Origin: Palsa-1392 sp963819975
GTDB taxonomy: Bacteria; Verrucomicrobiota; Verrucomicrobiia; Chthoniobacterales; UBA10450
Assembly (NCBI GenBank): GCA_963819975.1
Contig: CAWFYE010000009.1
Span: forward strand, 242,431 to 306,430
DNA length: 64,000 bases
Reading direction: 5' to 3'
In this document: one piece after another, positions 8,354 to 16,054 of the stretch
Layout: each line of letters opens with the position of its first letter
Position numbering within the stretch: the first letter of the stretch is position 1
The notes under the pieces: model-generated
The model's database searches: none
Seen by the model: only the letters and a program-made list of their open reading frames with translations
What the model was told of the DNA's origin: nothing
Program-made: the position numbers and the translations under genes

Positions 8354-8911
8354 ATGCACGAGAACACTGAATTCACTACATCCCGCGACCTCGAAGCAAT
8401 TCAAATTCCGAGCGGCACCAAGACGACAATCCCGGCGGGAACGCCCGGCGTTGTGACCCAAACCCTTGGCGGCAGCTACACCATCGCCACCTATCAGGGC
8501 CTGGCGCGGGTTGCGGAAAAGGATCTCGATGCGCTCGGCTTGGAAAAGCCCGCGTCAGCGAACGCCGAGAAACCTGCGACCGCAGAGCCAGGTGGTCCGG
8601 TCGATGAAAAGGCGGTCTGGGATCAACTGCGACAGTGTTATGATCCGGAGATTCCGGTCAACATCGTCGACCTCGGTCTGGTTTACGACTGCAGCCTTGT
8701 CCAAAAGCCGGAAGGCGGCACCAAAGTCGAAGTGAAAATGACCCTGACCGCACCTGGCTGCGGGATGGGGCCCGCTATCGCGCATGACGCCCAGAGCAAG
8801 ATTCTCAGCATTGACGGAGTGGAAGAAGCCGACGTCCAACTCGTCTGGGATCCACCTTGGAATCAGAACATGATCAGCGAAGCCGGGCGGATGAAACTCG
8901 GGATGGTGTAG
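8354..8911 (+). CDS. sufT: Putative Fe-S cluster assembly protein SufT
   Basis: 185 residues. The C-terminal ~105 residues are a MIP18/DUF59 domain with all landmarks: YDPEIPVNIVDLGLVYD, MTLTAPGCGMGPAIA with the conserved Cys, and WDPPWNQNMISEAGRMKLGM at the end. The N-terminal extension of ~75 residues (AIQIPSGTKTTIPAGTPGVV) is the hallmark that separates SufT from plain DUF59 proteins. SufT helps mature Fe-S proteins under high demand. The gene closes the rhodanese-NifU-SufT cluster; SufBCDS are not in the window. An imperfect hairpin 20 bp after the stop may end the transcript. Confidence 0.9.
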   Translation: MHENTEFTTSRDLEAIQIPSGTKTTIPAGTPGVVTQTLGGSYTIATYQGLARVAEKDLDALGLEKPASANAEKPATAEPGGPVDEKAVWDQLRQCYDPEIPVNIVDLGLVYDCSLVQKPEGGTKVEVKMTLTAPGCGMGPAIAHDAQSKILSIDGVEEADVQLVWDPPWNQNMISEAGRMKLGMV

Positions 8912-8930
8912 CGCTTCTCTTCGGCTCCTC

Positions 8931-8955
8931 GATTTCCGCCCGCGCGGCCGAAATC
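8931..8955 (+). terminator. Hairpin after sufT, possible terminator
   Basis: A 25-base inverted repeat with arms GATTTC and GAAATC, and three more GC pairs after one mismatch, begins 20 bases after the sufT stop. No T-run follows directly, so factor-independent termination is uncertain; it may only stabilise the 3' end. Confidence 0.35.
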
Positions 8956-9026
8956 AAATTCGACCGCTGCTTTTGCAAAAAAATAGTTGGTGCATCCACC
9001 TACCTTTGCATAGAAAGGTTGCAGCC

Positions 9027-11303
9027 ATGAAACTCCTTCAACGCAAACAACTCGTTCCGTTAGTTCTCGTTGTCATCTTGATCACTTGCCGGATCGGAAG
9101 AGCCACGCAAGCCGACGATACGACGATAAGTATCACGGGACAAAGTGCTGGCGCTACACCGTTCATCGCCCAGTTGAGCTTGCTGGCGAGCCAAACGAGC
9201 GTGTTGAAAAGCGTCCAGTTCGCCATCAACCCGAAACCCAATTCCGTGACCCGCCCCATTTCCGCAACATATTCCAATGAATACCTTGTCGAGCACGGCT
9301 ATCTGAACGCAGATACTGGGGAGATATTCATCCCCGTTTACGGCCTTTACGCCAGTTTTGTAAACACAGTCGTCCTGACGTATCACTTCAGGGACGGTTC
9401 CTTGAAACAGGATAACGCAACAGTCACGACCACGGCGTTTGACGACCCTTGCGGCTACACAAATCCCACTGTCCTACAAACGAGAACGGACACCACATCC
9501 CTAAGCTATGACTACATGTTTGTTAAGGGACAGTGCAGCGAGTTCTCGCCTGCGATAATCGACACAGACGGTGCCCTGCGGTGGGTCGGTCCCGGGGGTA
9601 TTTCTAGCTTTACCGCCATCTTCTTTGATAATGCTTTTTACATCGGTGAAGGAACGATTCTATATCGCATCGAGTTGGACGGAACAATCAATCCCCTACA
9701 TGATTATAGCGACATTGGCGTCACAGATTTTCATCACAATATCGAGCGCGGCAAGAATGGCCTGATGCTGGAAGTTGATACCGCTGATTTCGTGGAATCG
9801 ATTAATATCGAAGTCGACGCGATCGGCAATATCATGAGGACGTGGAACCTTGCCGACATCATCAGCGCGGCCATGGTCGCGGGTGGCGATGACCCGAGCG
9901 AGTTCGTCTTTCCGCTCGAACCATCCCCGAACGATTGGTTTCATAACAACGGCGCTACGTACAACCGGGCCGATGACTCGTTGATCATTTCGAGCCGGGA
10001 AAATTTTCTGATTTGCCTCGATTACGAAACCCTTGCCATCAAGTGGATTCTAGGTGATCCAACAAAGAAGTGGCACCAGTTTCCATCTCTGGCGCAATAT
10101 GCGCTCGACGCCGCGCCGGGCAGCCTGGCGCCGATCGGGCAGCATTCTCCGTCGATCACGTTCGACCAGAACATCCTCGCGTTCGACAACGGATTGGGCA
10201 GCCTCTTTCAGCAACCGCCAGGAGAGACCCGCTCATATGCCAGTCCCCGAAAGTATCAGCTGGATTTGGGCGCCAATCTGGCTACCGAAACTTGGAATTT
10301 CGAGATGGACCAGAGCATCCTTAGCCGTATTTGCGGCAGCGTTTATGAGGATGCGCCGCTTAACTATCTAATTGATTATGCATATGTCGGTAGCTTGACT
10401 GCCCAACTCCTCGGCCTAAATGCTGCGGGGGATAAGGTTTTCTATTACCAATACCCGACTGTCTCCTGTTACACCGCTTATAACTCTCTGCCCGTTCATC
10501 TGGAAAATACCAACTTCCCGACCATCGGGCCCAAGGCGCGCAATCTCTCCACCCGCGGGATCGTCGGAACCGCCGGAAATTCGTTGATCGGCGGCTTCAT
10601 CATCAACGGCGCCGAGTCTGAAACGGTCCTGTTGCGTGCCCTGGGACCATCGCTTCACGACTCCGGGCTGGAGGACGTCGTCCCCGATCCGGTTCTCACT
10701 CTCTACGATTCGTTCGGCGCTGTGATTGCGACGAACGACGACTGGGAGAGCGATCCAAACGCGTCGCAAATTACCGCAAGCGGCCTGGCTCCCTCGGATT
10801 CGGCCGAAGCAGCGACCATCCAAACACTGGCGCCGGGCGGCTATACCTTTGTTGTAACCGGGAAAGACACGACCGAGGGGATCGGTTTGGTGGAGGCTTA
10901 TGACTTCTCGCCGCTCGCCAGCGCGCGGCTGGCAAACATCAGTACCCGGGGAGCAGTCGGTACGGGTGAAGCAGTGCTTATCAGCGGATTTATTATCGGC
11001 GACGTGGCCAGCAATACCGTTGTCATCCGCGCCATCGGACCCTCGTTGAGTTCGGCCGGAATCAGCGACCCGCTCTCGGATCCAATGCTGACGGTTTATG
11101 ACAGAAACGGTGTCGCAATCGCGAGCAACGACAATTGGCAGGACGACTTGAGCGCGATGAACATCGAGCAACGTGGATTCGCACCGGACGATCCGGCGGA
11201 AGCTGCAACCATTCTCCACCTCCCGGCCGGCGCTTACACGACGATTGTCGCCGGGGCGAACGGGGAAACCGGTGTTGGTCTGGTTGAGATGTTCGATCTC
11301 TGA
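9027..11303 (+). CDS. Secreted arylsulfotransferase-like protein with C-terminal Verrucomicrobial repeat domain (copy 1)
   Basis: 758 residues from ATG 9027, which starts a signal peptide (KLLQRKQLVPLVLVVILITC); an in-frame ATG at 8973 would add a hydrophilic leader. Residues ~25-500 resemble bacterial arylsulfate sulfotransferase (ASST) beta-propellers: FSPAIIDTDGALRWVG, TDFHHNIE, DWFHNNGATYN with a candidate catalytic His, and DDSLIISSREN followed by KWILGDPTKKW. ASST moves sulfate between phenolic compounds, but activity here is untested. The last ~260 residues hold two copies of a ~125-residue beta domain (STRGIVGTAGNS, FIINGAES, LLRALGPSL; then STRGAVGTGEAV, FIIGDVAS, VIRAIGPSL), each ending in GLVE. 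This tail is common on secreted proteins of this group. A tandem paralogue follows at 11516. Confidence 0.72.
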   Translation: MKLLQRKQLVPLVLVVILITCRIGRATQADDTTISITGQSAGATPFIAQLSLLASQTSVLKSVQFAINPKPNSVTRPISATYSNEYLVEHGYLNADTGEIFIPVYGLYASFVNTVVLTYHFRDGSLKQDNATVTTTAFDDPCGYTNPTVLQTRTDTTSLSYDYMFVKGQCSEFSPAIIDTDGALRWVGPGGISSFTAIFFDNAFYIGEGTILYRIELDGTINPLHDYSDIGVTDFHHNIERGKNGLMLEVDTADFVESINIEVDAIGNIMRTWNLADIISAAMVAGGDDPSEFVFPLEPSPNDWFHNNGATYNRADDSLIISSRENFLICLDYETLAIKWILGDPTKKWHQFPSLAQYALDAAPGSLAPIGQHSPSITFDQNILAFDNGLGSLFQQPPGETRSYASPRKYQLDLGANLATETWNFEMDQSILSRICGSVYEDAPLNYLIDYAYVGSLTAQLLGLNAAGDKVFYYQYPTVSCYTAYNSLPVHLENTNFPTIGPKARNLSTRGIVGTAGNSLIGGFIINGAESETVLLRALGPSLHDSGLEDVVPDPVLTLYDSFGAVIATNDDWESDPNASQITASGLAPSDSAEAATIQTLAPGGYTFVVTGKDTTEGIGLVEAYDFSPLASARLANISTRGAVGTGEAVLISGFIIGDVASNTVVIRAIGPSLSSAGISDPLSDPMLTVYDRNGVAIASNDNWQDDLSAMNIEQRGFAPDDPAEAATILHLPAGAYTTIVAGANGETGVGLVEMFDL
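10514..11301 (+). repeat. Near-identical 788-bp block, copy 1 (C-terminal domain of first ASST-like gene)
   Basis: This block matches 12997-13784 with only 2 differences in the first ~580 bp, a cluster of about 16 differences at roughly 11094-11216, then identity to the end. The flanking ASST parts of the two genes are clearly diverged, so the boundary near 10514 is sharp. Confidence 0.9.
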
Positions 11304-11515
11304 GTGCCGTATTCGGCGGTTAATCGGGTAAACGTACCGCGAGCCCGATGTTCGCGCCTTGACACCTCCGCCTCGCGTCTCGATCCCAGCGTGGCTTTAG
11401 CAGGAGAAATATCTACGCGATTTTGATTGCGATCGAGCCCGATTCGGCGCAAAAGATCTTGGTTCCACTCCTCCGTTTAGCAAATGCACGCAAAATATCC
11501 CAACTACACGCCCGC

Positions 11516-13789
11516 ATGAAAACATGTTACTCGCTCCTAGTCTTCCTAGTGGTTTTTCTCAGCTGCCGGATCGCTTCGGCCACCCAAGCGGACGACACGA
11601 TCATTACAATTATCGCCCAGAACCCCGGGACGACTCCTTTCATTAAGCAGATAGCCCTCCTGGCGAGCGATACGAGCGTGATCAAGAATATCAAATTCGC
11701 CGTCGCTTCCAAGCCAGACTCAGTCGTTCGTCCGTTAGGGGCCACTTACTCCAATGAATATTTAGTGCAGCGAGGCTACCTCGTGTCCGAGACTGGCGAA
11801 ATCTTCCTTCCGGTCTACGGACTTTACGCCGGTTACACCAACACGGTCGCCTTGACCTACGAATTCCTCGACGGCTCCTCGAAGAAAGACAGCGTCACAA
11901 TCAGCACCGATAGTTTCGATGATCCGTGCAACTACGAATCCCGGACCGAGCTTCAGGCACGAACGGACGACACCAGCCTGAGCTACGACTACATCATGGT
12001 GCGAGATCGGTGTAGCACCTTCTCGCCGGCTGTGATCGATACCGATGGAGCGCTACGCTGGGTAGGCACGGCGGGTGCGCTGGATTCGACCGCCGGATTT
12101 TTCGATAATGCCTTCTACCAAGTCCTCGATGTGATTCTCTATCGGATTGAGTTTGACGGGACGGTGACTCAGTTGCATGACTACAGCGACAACGGTCTGA
12201 CTGACCTGCACCACACGATCGAAGGCGGCAAGACCGGTTTGATTTTGGAAACAGCGACGGCCTCCCAAAAGGGATCAATCCTGATGGAGATTGATCCGGC
12301 CGGCAACATTCTAAAGACCTGGAGCATGGCCGACATCATCAGTGAAGCCATGCTCGCGGGAGGGGACGATCCCTCTCAGTTCGTTTACGAGCAACCGGTT
12401 GACTGGTTTCACTTAAATGCTGCGACCTATGACCGCGCCAGTGATTCTTTGATTGTCTCAAGTCGAGAGAACTTCGTTATCGCTTTGGACTATGAGACGG
12501 GAACAATCAAGTGGATCCTCGGAGACCCGACGAAAAAGTGGTATCAATTCCACTCCCTCCAGCAGTACGCACTCGCGCTTTCTCCCGACACTCTGCCTCC
12601 GATCGGTCAACATGGAATATCCATTGCCTATGATCAGCACCTCTTGCTGTTTGACAATGGCTTTGCGAGCGCCTTCCAAAACCCTCCCGGGGTAGAACGC
12701 GGTTACGCCAGCCCGCGCAAGTATCAACTCAACCTCGAGGCCGGGCTCGCGACGGAAGTGTGGAACTACGAAAGGAACCAAAGCATCTATAGCCCGATCT
12801 GCGGCAGCATTTACGAGGATGCGCCTTATAACTACATCGTCGATTACGCGGACGTGGGCGGTCCCGCCGCGGAGACGCAGTATGCCGAAATACTTGGTTT
12901 GAACTCGGCTGGTGAAAAGATCTTCCATTACCAATACCCCACCACTGCCTGTAACACTGCCTTCAACTGTCTCCCACTCCACTTGGAAAGCACTTCTTTC
13001 CCGACCATCGGGCCCAAGGCGCGCAATCTCTCCACCCGCGGGATCGTCGGAACCGCCGGAAATTCGTTGATCGGCGGCTTCATCATCAACGGCGCCGAGT
13101 CTGAAACGGTCCTGTTGCGTGCCCTGGGACCATCGCTTCACGACTCCGGGCTGGAGGACGTCGTCCCCGATCCGGTTCTCACTCTCTACGATTCGTTCGG
13201 CGCTGTGATTGCGACGAACGACGACTGGGAGAGCGATCCAAACGCGTCGCAAATTACCGCAAGCGGCCTGGCTCCCTCGGATTCGGCCGAAGCAGCGACC
13301 ATCCAAACACTGGCGCCGGGCAGCTATACCTTTGTTGTAACCGGGAAAGACGCGACCGAGGGGATCGGTTTGGTGGAGGCTTATGACTTCTCGCCGCTCG
13401 CCAGCGCGCGGCTGGCAAACATCAGTACCCGGGGAGCAGTCGGTACGGGTGAAGCAGTGCTTATCAGCGGATTTATTATCGGCGACGTGGCCAGCAATAC
13501 CGTTGTCATCCGCGCCATCGGACCCTCGTTGAGTTCGGCCGGAATCAGCGACCCGCTCTCGGATCCAATGCTGACGGTCAATGACGGCAACGGTGTCGCG
13601 ATTGCGGGCAACGACAACTGGCAGGACGACTTGAGCGCGATGGACATCGCGCAACGTGGGTTCGCACCGGACGATCCCGCGGAATCGGCTACCATTCTCC
13701 ACCTCCCGGCCGGCGCTTACACGACGATTGTCGCCGGGGCGAACGGGGAAACCGGTGTTGGTCTGGTTGAGATGTTCGATCTTTGGTAG
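11516..13789 (+). CDS. Secreted arylsulfotransferase-like protein with C-terminal Verrucomicrobial repeat domain (copy 2)
   Basis: 757 residues from ATG 11516, which begins a signal peptide (KTCYSLLVFLVVFLSC) ending near ASATQADD. It is the tandem paralogue of the gene at 9027 with the same order. The ASST-like propeller (to about residue 495) shows FSPAVIDTDGALRWVG, TDLHHTIE, DWFHLNAATYD and SDSLIVSSREN. The double STRG/RALGPSL domain follows. The propeller halves differ throughout, while the C-terminal DNA is almost identical to copy 1, so the pair is an old duplication with recent homogenisation of one end. Both copies have a DDPCxY motif near residue 150. The substrate is unknown, and a cell-surface or secreted location is inferred from the signal peptide. 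Confidence 0.72.
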   Translation: MKTCYSLLVFLVVFLSCRIASATQADDTIITIIAQNPGTTPFIKQIALLASDTSVIKNIKFAVASKPDSVVRPLGATYSNEYLVQRGYLVSETGEIFLPVYGLYAGYTNTVALTYEFLDGSSKKDSVTISTDSFDDPCNYESRTELQARTDDTSLSYDYIMVRDRCSTFSPAVIDTDGALRWVGTAGALDSTAGFFDNAFYQVLDVILYRIEFDGTVTQLHDYSDNGLTDLHHTIEGGKTGLILETATASQKGSILMEIDPAGNILKTWSMADIISEAMLAGGDDPSQFVYEQPVDWFHLNAATYDRASDSLIVSSRENFVIALDYETGTIKWILGDPTKKWYQFHSLQQYALALSPDTLPPIGQHGISIAYDQHLLLFDNGFASAFQNPPGVERGYASPRKYQLNLEAGLATEVWNYERNQSIYSPICGSIYEDAPYNYIVDYADVGGPAAETQYAEILGLNSAGEKIFHYQYPTTACNTAFNCLPLHLESTSFPTIGPKARNLSTRGIVGTAGNSLIGGFIINGAESETVLLRALGPSLHDSGLEDVVPDPVLTLYDSFGAVIATNDDWESDPNASQITASGLAPSDSAEAATIQTLAPGSYTFVVTGKDATEGIGLVEAYDFSPLASARLANISTRGAVGTGEAVLISGFIIGDVASNTVVIRAIGPSLSSAGISDPLSDPMLTVNDGNGVAIAGNDNWQDDLSAMDIAQRGFAPDDPAESATILHLPAGAYTTIVAGANGETGVGLVEMFDLW
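12997..13784 (+). repeat. Near-identical 788-bp block, copy 2 (C-terminal domain of second ASST-like gene)
   Basis: Direct repeat of 10514-11301 at an offset of 2483 bp. It encodes the two-unit C-terminal domain. A repeat of this length and identity is a recombination substrate that could delete or amplify one ASST-like gene. Confidence 0.9.
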
Positions 13790-13841
13790 AGAACGTCTGG
13801 CGCGGATTGAACAACGTCGAGCGACCGTGGTGCGTCGCGCG

Positions 13842-13869
13842 TTGACACACGCGCGACCCGTCCTATAAT
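13842..13869 (+). promoter_or_regulatory. Canonical sigma-70-type promoter for rplI-dnaB
   Basis: Consensus -35 TTGACA at 13842-13847 and consensus -10 TATAAT at 13864-13869 are separated by 16 bases and lie 61 bases upstream of the rplI start. Both hexamers are perfect, rare in this GC-rich DNA, and fit a strongly expressed ribosomal protein operon. Confidence 0.85.
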
Positions 13870-13929
13870 CACGTCCCCGGTGCCTTCCCTCAAAAAAGGC
13901 GCGCGTCCAATTCATCTGCTAAAATTCTC

Positions 13930-14457
13930 ATGCCTTCGACTCAAATTATCCTGACTGAAAACGTCCCCGGTCTTGGCGCCGAGGCCGATATCGTGAAGGT
14001 GCGCCGCGGTTACGCGCGCAATTTTCTTCTGCCGACCGGCAAAGCTCATGAAGTGACGCCGCGCGCCATGCGTCAGCTTGATGCGCTGAAAGCAAAACGG
14101 GCCGAGCGCGAGGCGCGCGAATTGAACGAAGCCGAAGAATTGTCCCGCCGCATCGCGAAACTCAAGGTCACCTTCGTTCTCCACACCGGCGAAACTGGCA
14201 AAGCATTCGGCTCCATCACCGCGAACGATTTGGCGGAGCGGCTGAAGAACGAAATCGGTCGTGAGATCGATCGGCATCTCTTCGTCATGGAGCACCCGAT
14301 CAAGACGACCGGCGAACACGAGGTGCCGCTCAAGTTGCACCCCGATGTGAAAGCAGCTTTCAAGTTCAACGTGAAGTCTTCCGAAGAACCGAAAACGGAA
14401 GCACCGGTCGAAGAATCGGCTGACAAGTCCCGCGGTCCGCGCAAACACACCAAGTAA
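13930..14457 (+). CDS. rplI: 50S ribosomal protein L9
   Basis: 175 residues; usual L9 length is about 150. The N-terminal domain has the family signature (IILTENVPGLGAEADIVKVRRGYARNFLLP). A long connecting helix rich in Lys, Arg and Glu (about residues 45-78) leads to the C-terminal domain (LHTGETGKAFGSITANDLAE). The last ~28 residues (EEPKTEAPVEESADKSRGPRK) are a charged low-complexity extension. L9 binds domain V of 23S rRNA near the L1 stalk and helps keep the reading frame. It is followed 3 bp later by dnaB in one operon; the usual rpsF-ssb-rpsR genes are not upstream here. Confidence 0.96.
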   Translation: MPSTQIILTENVPGLGAEADIVKVRRGYARNFLLPTGKAHEVTPRAMRQLDALKAKRAEREARELNEAEELSRRIAKLKVTFVLHTGETGKAFGSITANDLAERLKNEIGREIDRHLFVMEHPIKTTGEHEVPLKLHPDVKAAFKFNVKSSEEPKTEAPVEESADKSRGPRKHTK

Positions 14458-14460
14458 CTA

Positions 14461-15957
14461 ATGCCGAGAAGTCCCCAAGGGAATGAACCTGGGGGGCCTC
14501 GCAAGACAGCACCGAATGGCGCTGGCCGAGGCCCGGCGGCACGAAACGGGGGGCGGACAAACGGCGAGTTATCCCAAGGTTCTCCCGTAGATATTCACCG
14601 CGCACTCCCTCACAGCGTGGAAGCGGAGCAGGGGGTTCTCGGCTCCATGCTCATCTCGCCACGTGACGCGATCGCGGAGGTGGTGGAGAAAATTAACGAG
14701 AACTATTTCTACATTCCCGCGCACCAGACCGTTTACACGGTCCTGGTCGATCTTTGGAACGCCGGCCAGGGCATCGACCTGATTACGTTCACCCAAATCT
14801 TGCGCGACCGGAACCTGCTCGACACGATCGGCGGCGCGCCTTTCGTAACCAGCCTGTTCACCTTCGTCCCGACGGCAGCGAACGTCGGCTACTATCTCGA
14901 GATCGTACGCGACAAATACATTTTGCGCGAGATCATCAGCGCCTGCACCGAGGGCGCGCGGCGTTCCTACGAAGAGCAGGATCAGGTCGACAACCTGCTC
15001 GACGAAGTGGAACAAAAGATCTACGCGGTCGGCGAAGACCGGTTCAAGGACAAGGCGCTTTCCATGAAAGACCAGGTCATGGACGCGATCGAGGCGATCG
15101 AAAGACTTTACCAGCAGCATGGGGGCATCACCGGACTCTCCACCGGGTTCAAGGATCTCGATCGCCTGACGAGCGGGCTGCATCCCGCAGAGATGATCGT
15201 GATCGCCGCTCGCCCGAGCATGGGCAAAACAGCGCTCGCTATGAACATCGCCGAACACGTGGCCGTGAACGAAAATCGCGCGGTCGCCGTCTTCAGCCTG
15301 GAAATGAGCGCGCAGCAGTTGGTGCAACGGCTTCTTTGCTCCCGTGCCGGCGTGAACTCACAAAAAGTCCGCGACGGCACCTTCCTCGCCGATCGCGATT
15401 TCCCAAAGCTCACGGCCGCCGCCTCGAAACTGGCGGAAGCCAGGTTCTTCATCGATGACAGCCCGGGCCTGAACATTCTCGAGCTGCGCGCCAAGGCGCG
15501 ACGCTTGAAAGCGCAGCACGACATCGAGCTGATCGTAATCGACTACCTGCAATTGCTCCGCTCCACTTCGCGCCGCGGACAGGAAAATCGCCAGATCGAA
15601 ATCTCGGAAATCTCCGCCGGAATCAAGGGACTCGCCAAGGAACTCAAGATCCCGATCATTGTTGCGGCCCAGCTCAATCGAAACCCGGAAAACCGCACCG
15701 GCGACAGCAAAGGCCGCCCGCGCCTGAGCGATCTGCGCGAATCCGGCAGCATCGAGCAGGACGCGGACGTCGTCGGTCTTCTCGTCAGGCAGGAATATTA
15801 CGCCGACACCGAGGAGGAAAAAGACGAGACCGAGGGCAAAGCGGACCTCATCATCGCCAAGCAGCGCAACGGCCCGACCGGCGACGTCCCCCTCACCTTC
15901 CGCAAAGAATTCACCCGCTTCGAAGACCGTGCGCGGGAAGAGCGCGAGCCGCTCTAA
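14461..15957 (+). CDS. dnaB: Replicative DNA helicase DnaB
   Basis: 498 residues. A Gly/Asn-rich disordered N-terminus of ~45 residues precedes the DnaB N-terminal domain (ALPHSVEAEQGVLGSMLI). The RecA-like ATPase domain has Walker A ARPSMGKTALAMN, the following EHVAVNENRAVAVFSLEMS, Walker B region IELIVIDYLQLL, the arginine-finger and DNA-loop region (GRPRLSDLRESGSIEQDADVV), and the terminal IIAKQRNGPTGDVPLTF motif. DnaB unwinds the replication fork as a hexameric ring and recruits primase. It is cotranscribed with rplI from the promoter at 13842. The first in-frame ATG directly follows the rplI stop. No intein is seen. Confidence 0.97.
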   Translation: MPRSPQGNEPGGPRKTAPNGAGRGPAARNGGRTNGELSQGSPVDIHRALPHSVEAEQGVLGSMLISPRDAIAEVVEKINENYFYIPAHQTVYTVLVDLWNAGQGIDLITFTQILRDRNLLDTIGGAPFVTSLFTFVPTAANVGYYLEIVRDKYILREIISACTEGARRSYEEQDQVDNLLDEVEQKIYAVGEDRFKDKALSMKDQVMDAIEAIERLYQQHGGITGLSTGFKDLDRLTSGLHPAEMIVIAARPSMGKTALAMNIAEHVAVNENRAVAVFSLEMSAQQLVQRLLCSRAGVNSQKVRDGTFLADRDFPKLTAAASKLAEARFFIDDSPGLNILELRAKARRLKAQHDIELIVIDYLQLLRSTSRRGQENRQIEISEISAGIKGLAKELKIPIIVAAQLNRNPENRTGDSKGRPRLSDLRESGSIEQDADVVGLLVRQEYYADTEEEKDETEGKADLIIAKQRNGPTGDVPLTFRKEFTRFEDRAREEREPL

Positions 15958-16054
15958 TACTTCGCAACCACGATGTGGGAGGCCCCTTTGCGTCCGATGG
16001 GCTAACGTTTCGCGCAGGGATGGATCGAGACAAAATCGCTTCCTATTCGAACGC

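Noticed and set aside
11358..11363. TTGACA upstream of the second ASST-like gene as a promoter
   Set aside because: No -10-like hexamer lies 15-19 bases downstream.
12458..13915. 485-codon open frame on the minus strand
   Set aside because: Opposite the second ASST-like gene; a matching open frame exists opposite the first copy only because the DNA is duplicated.
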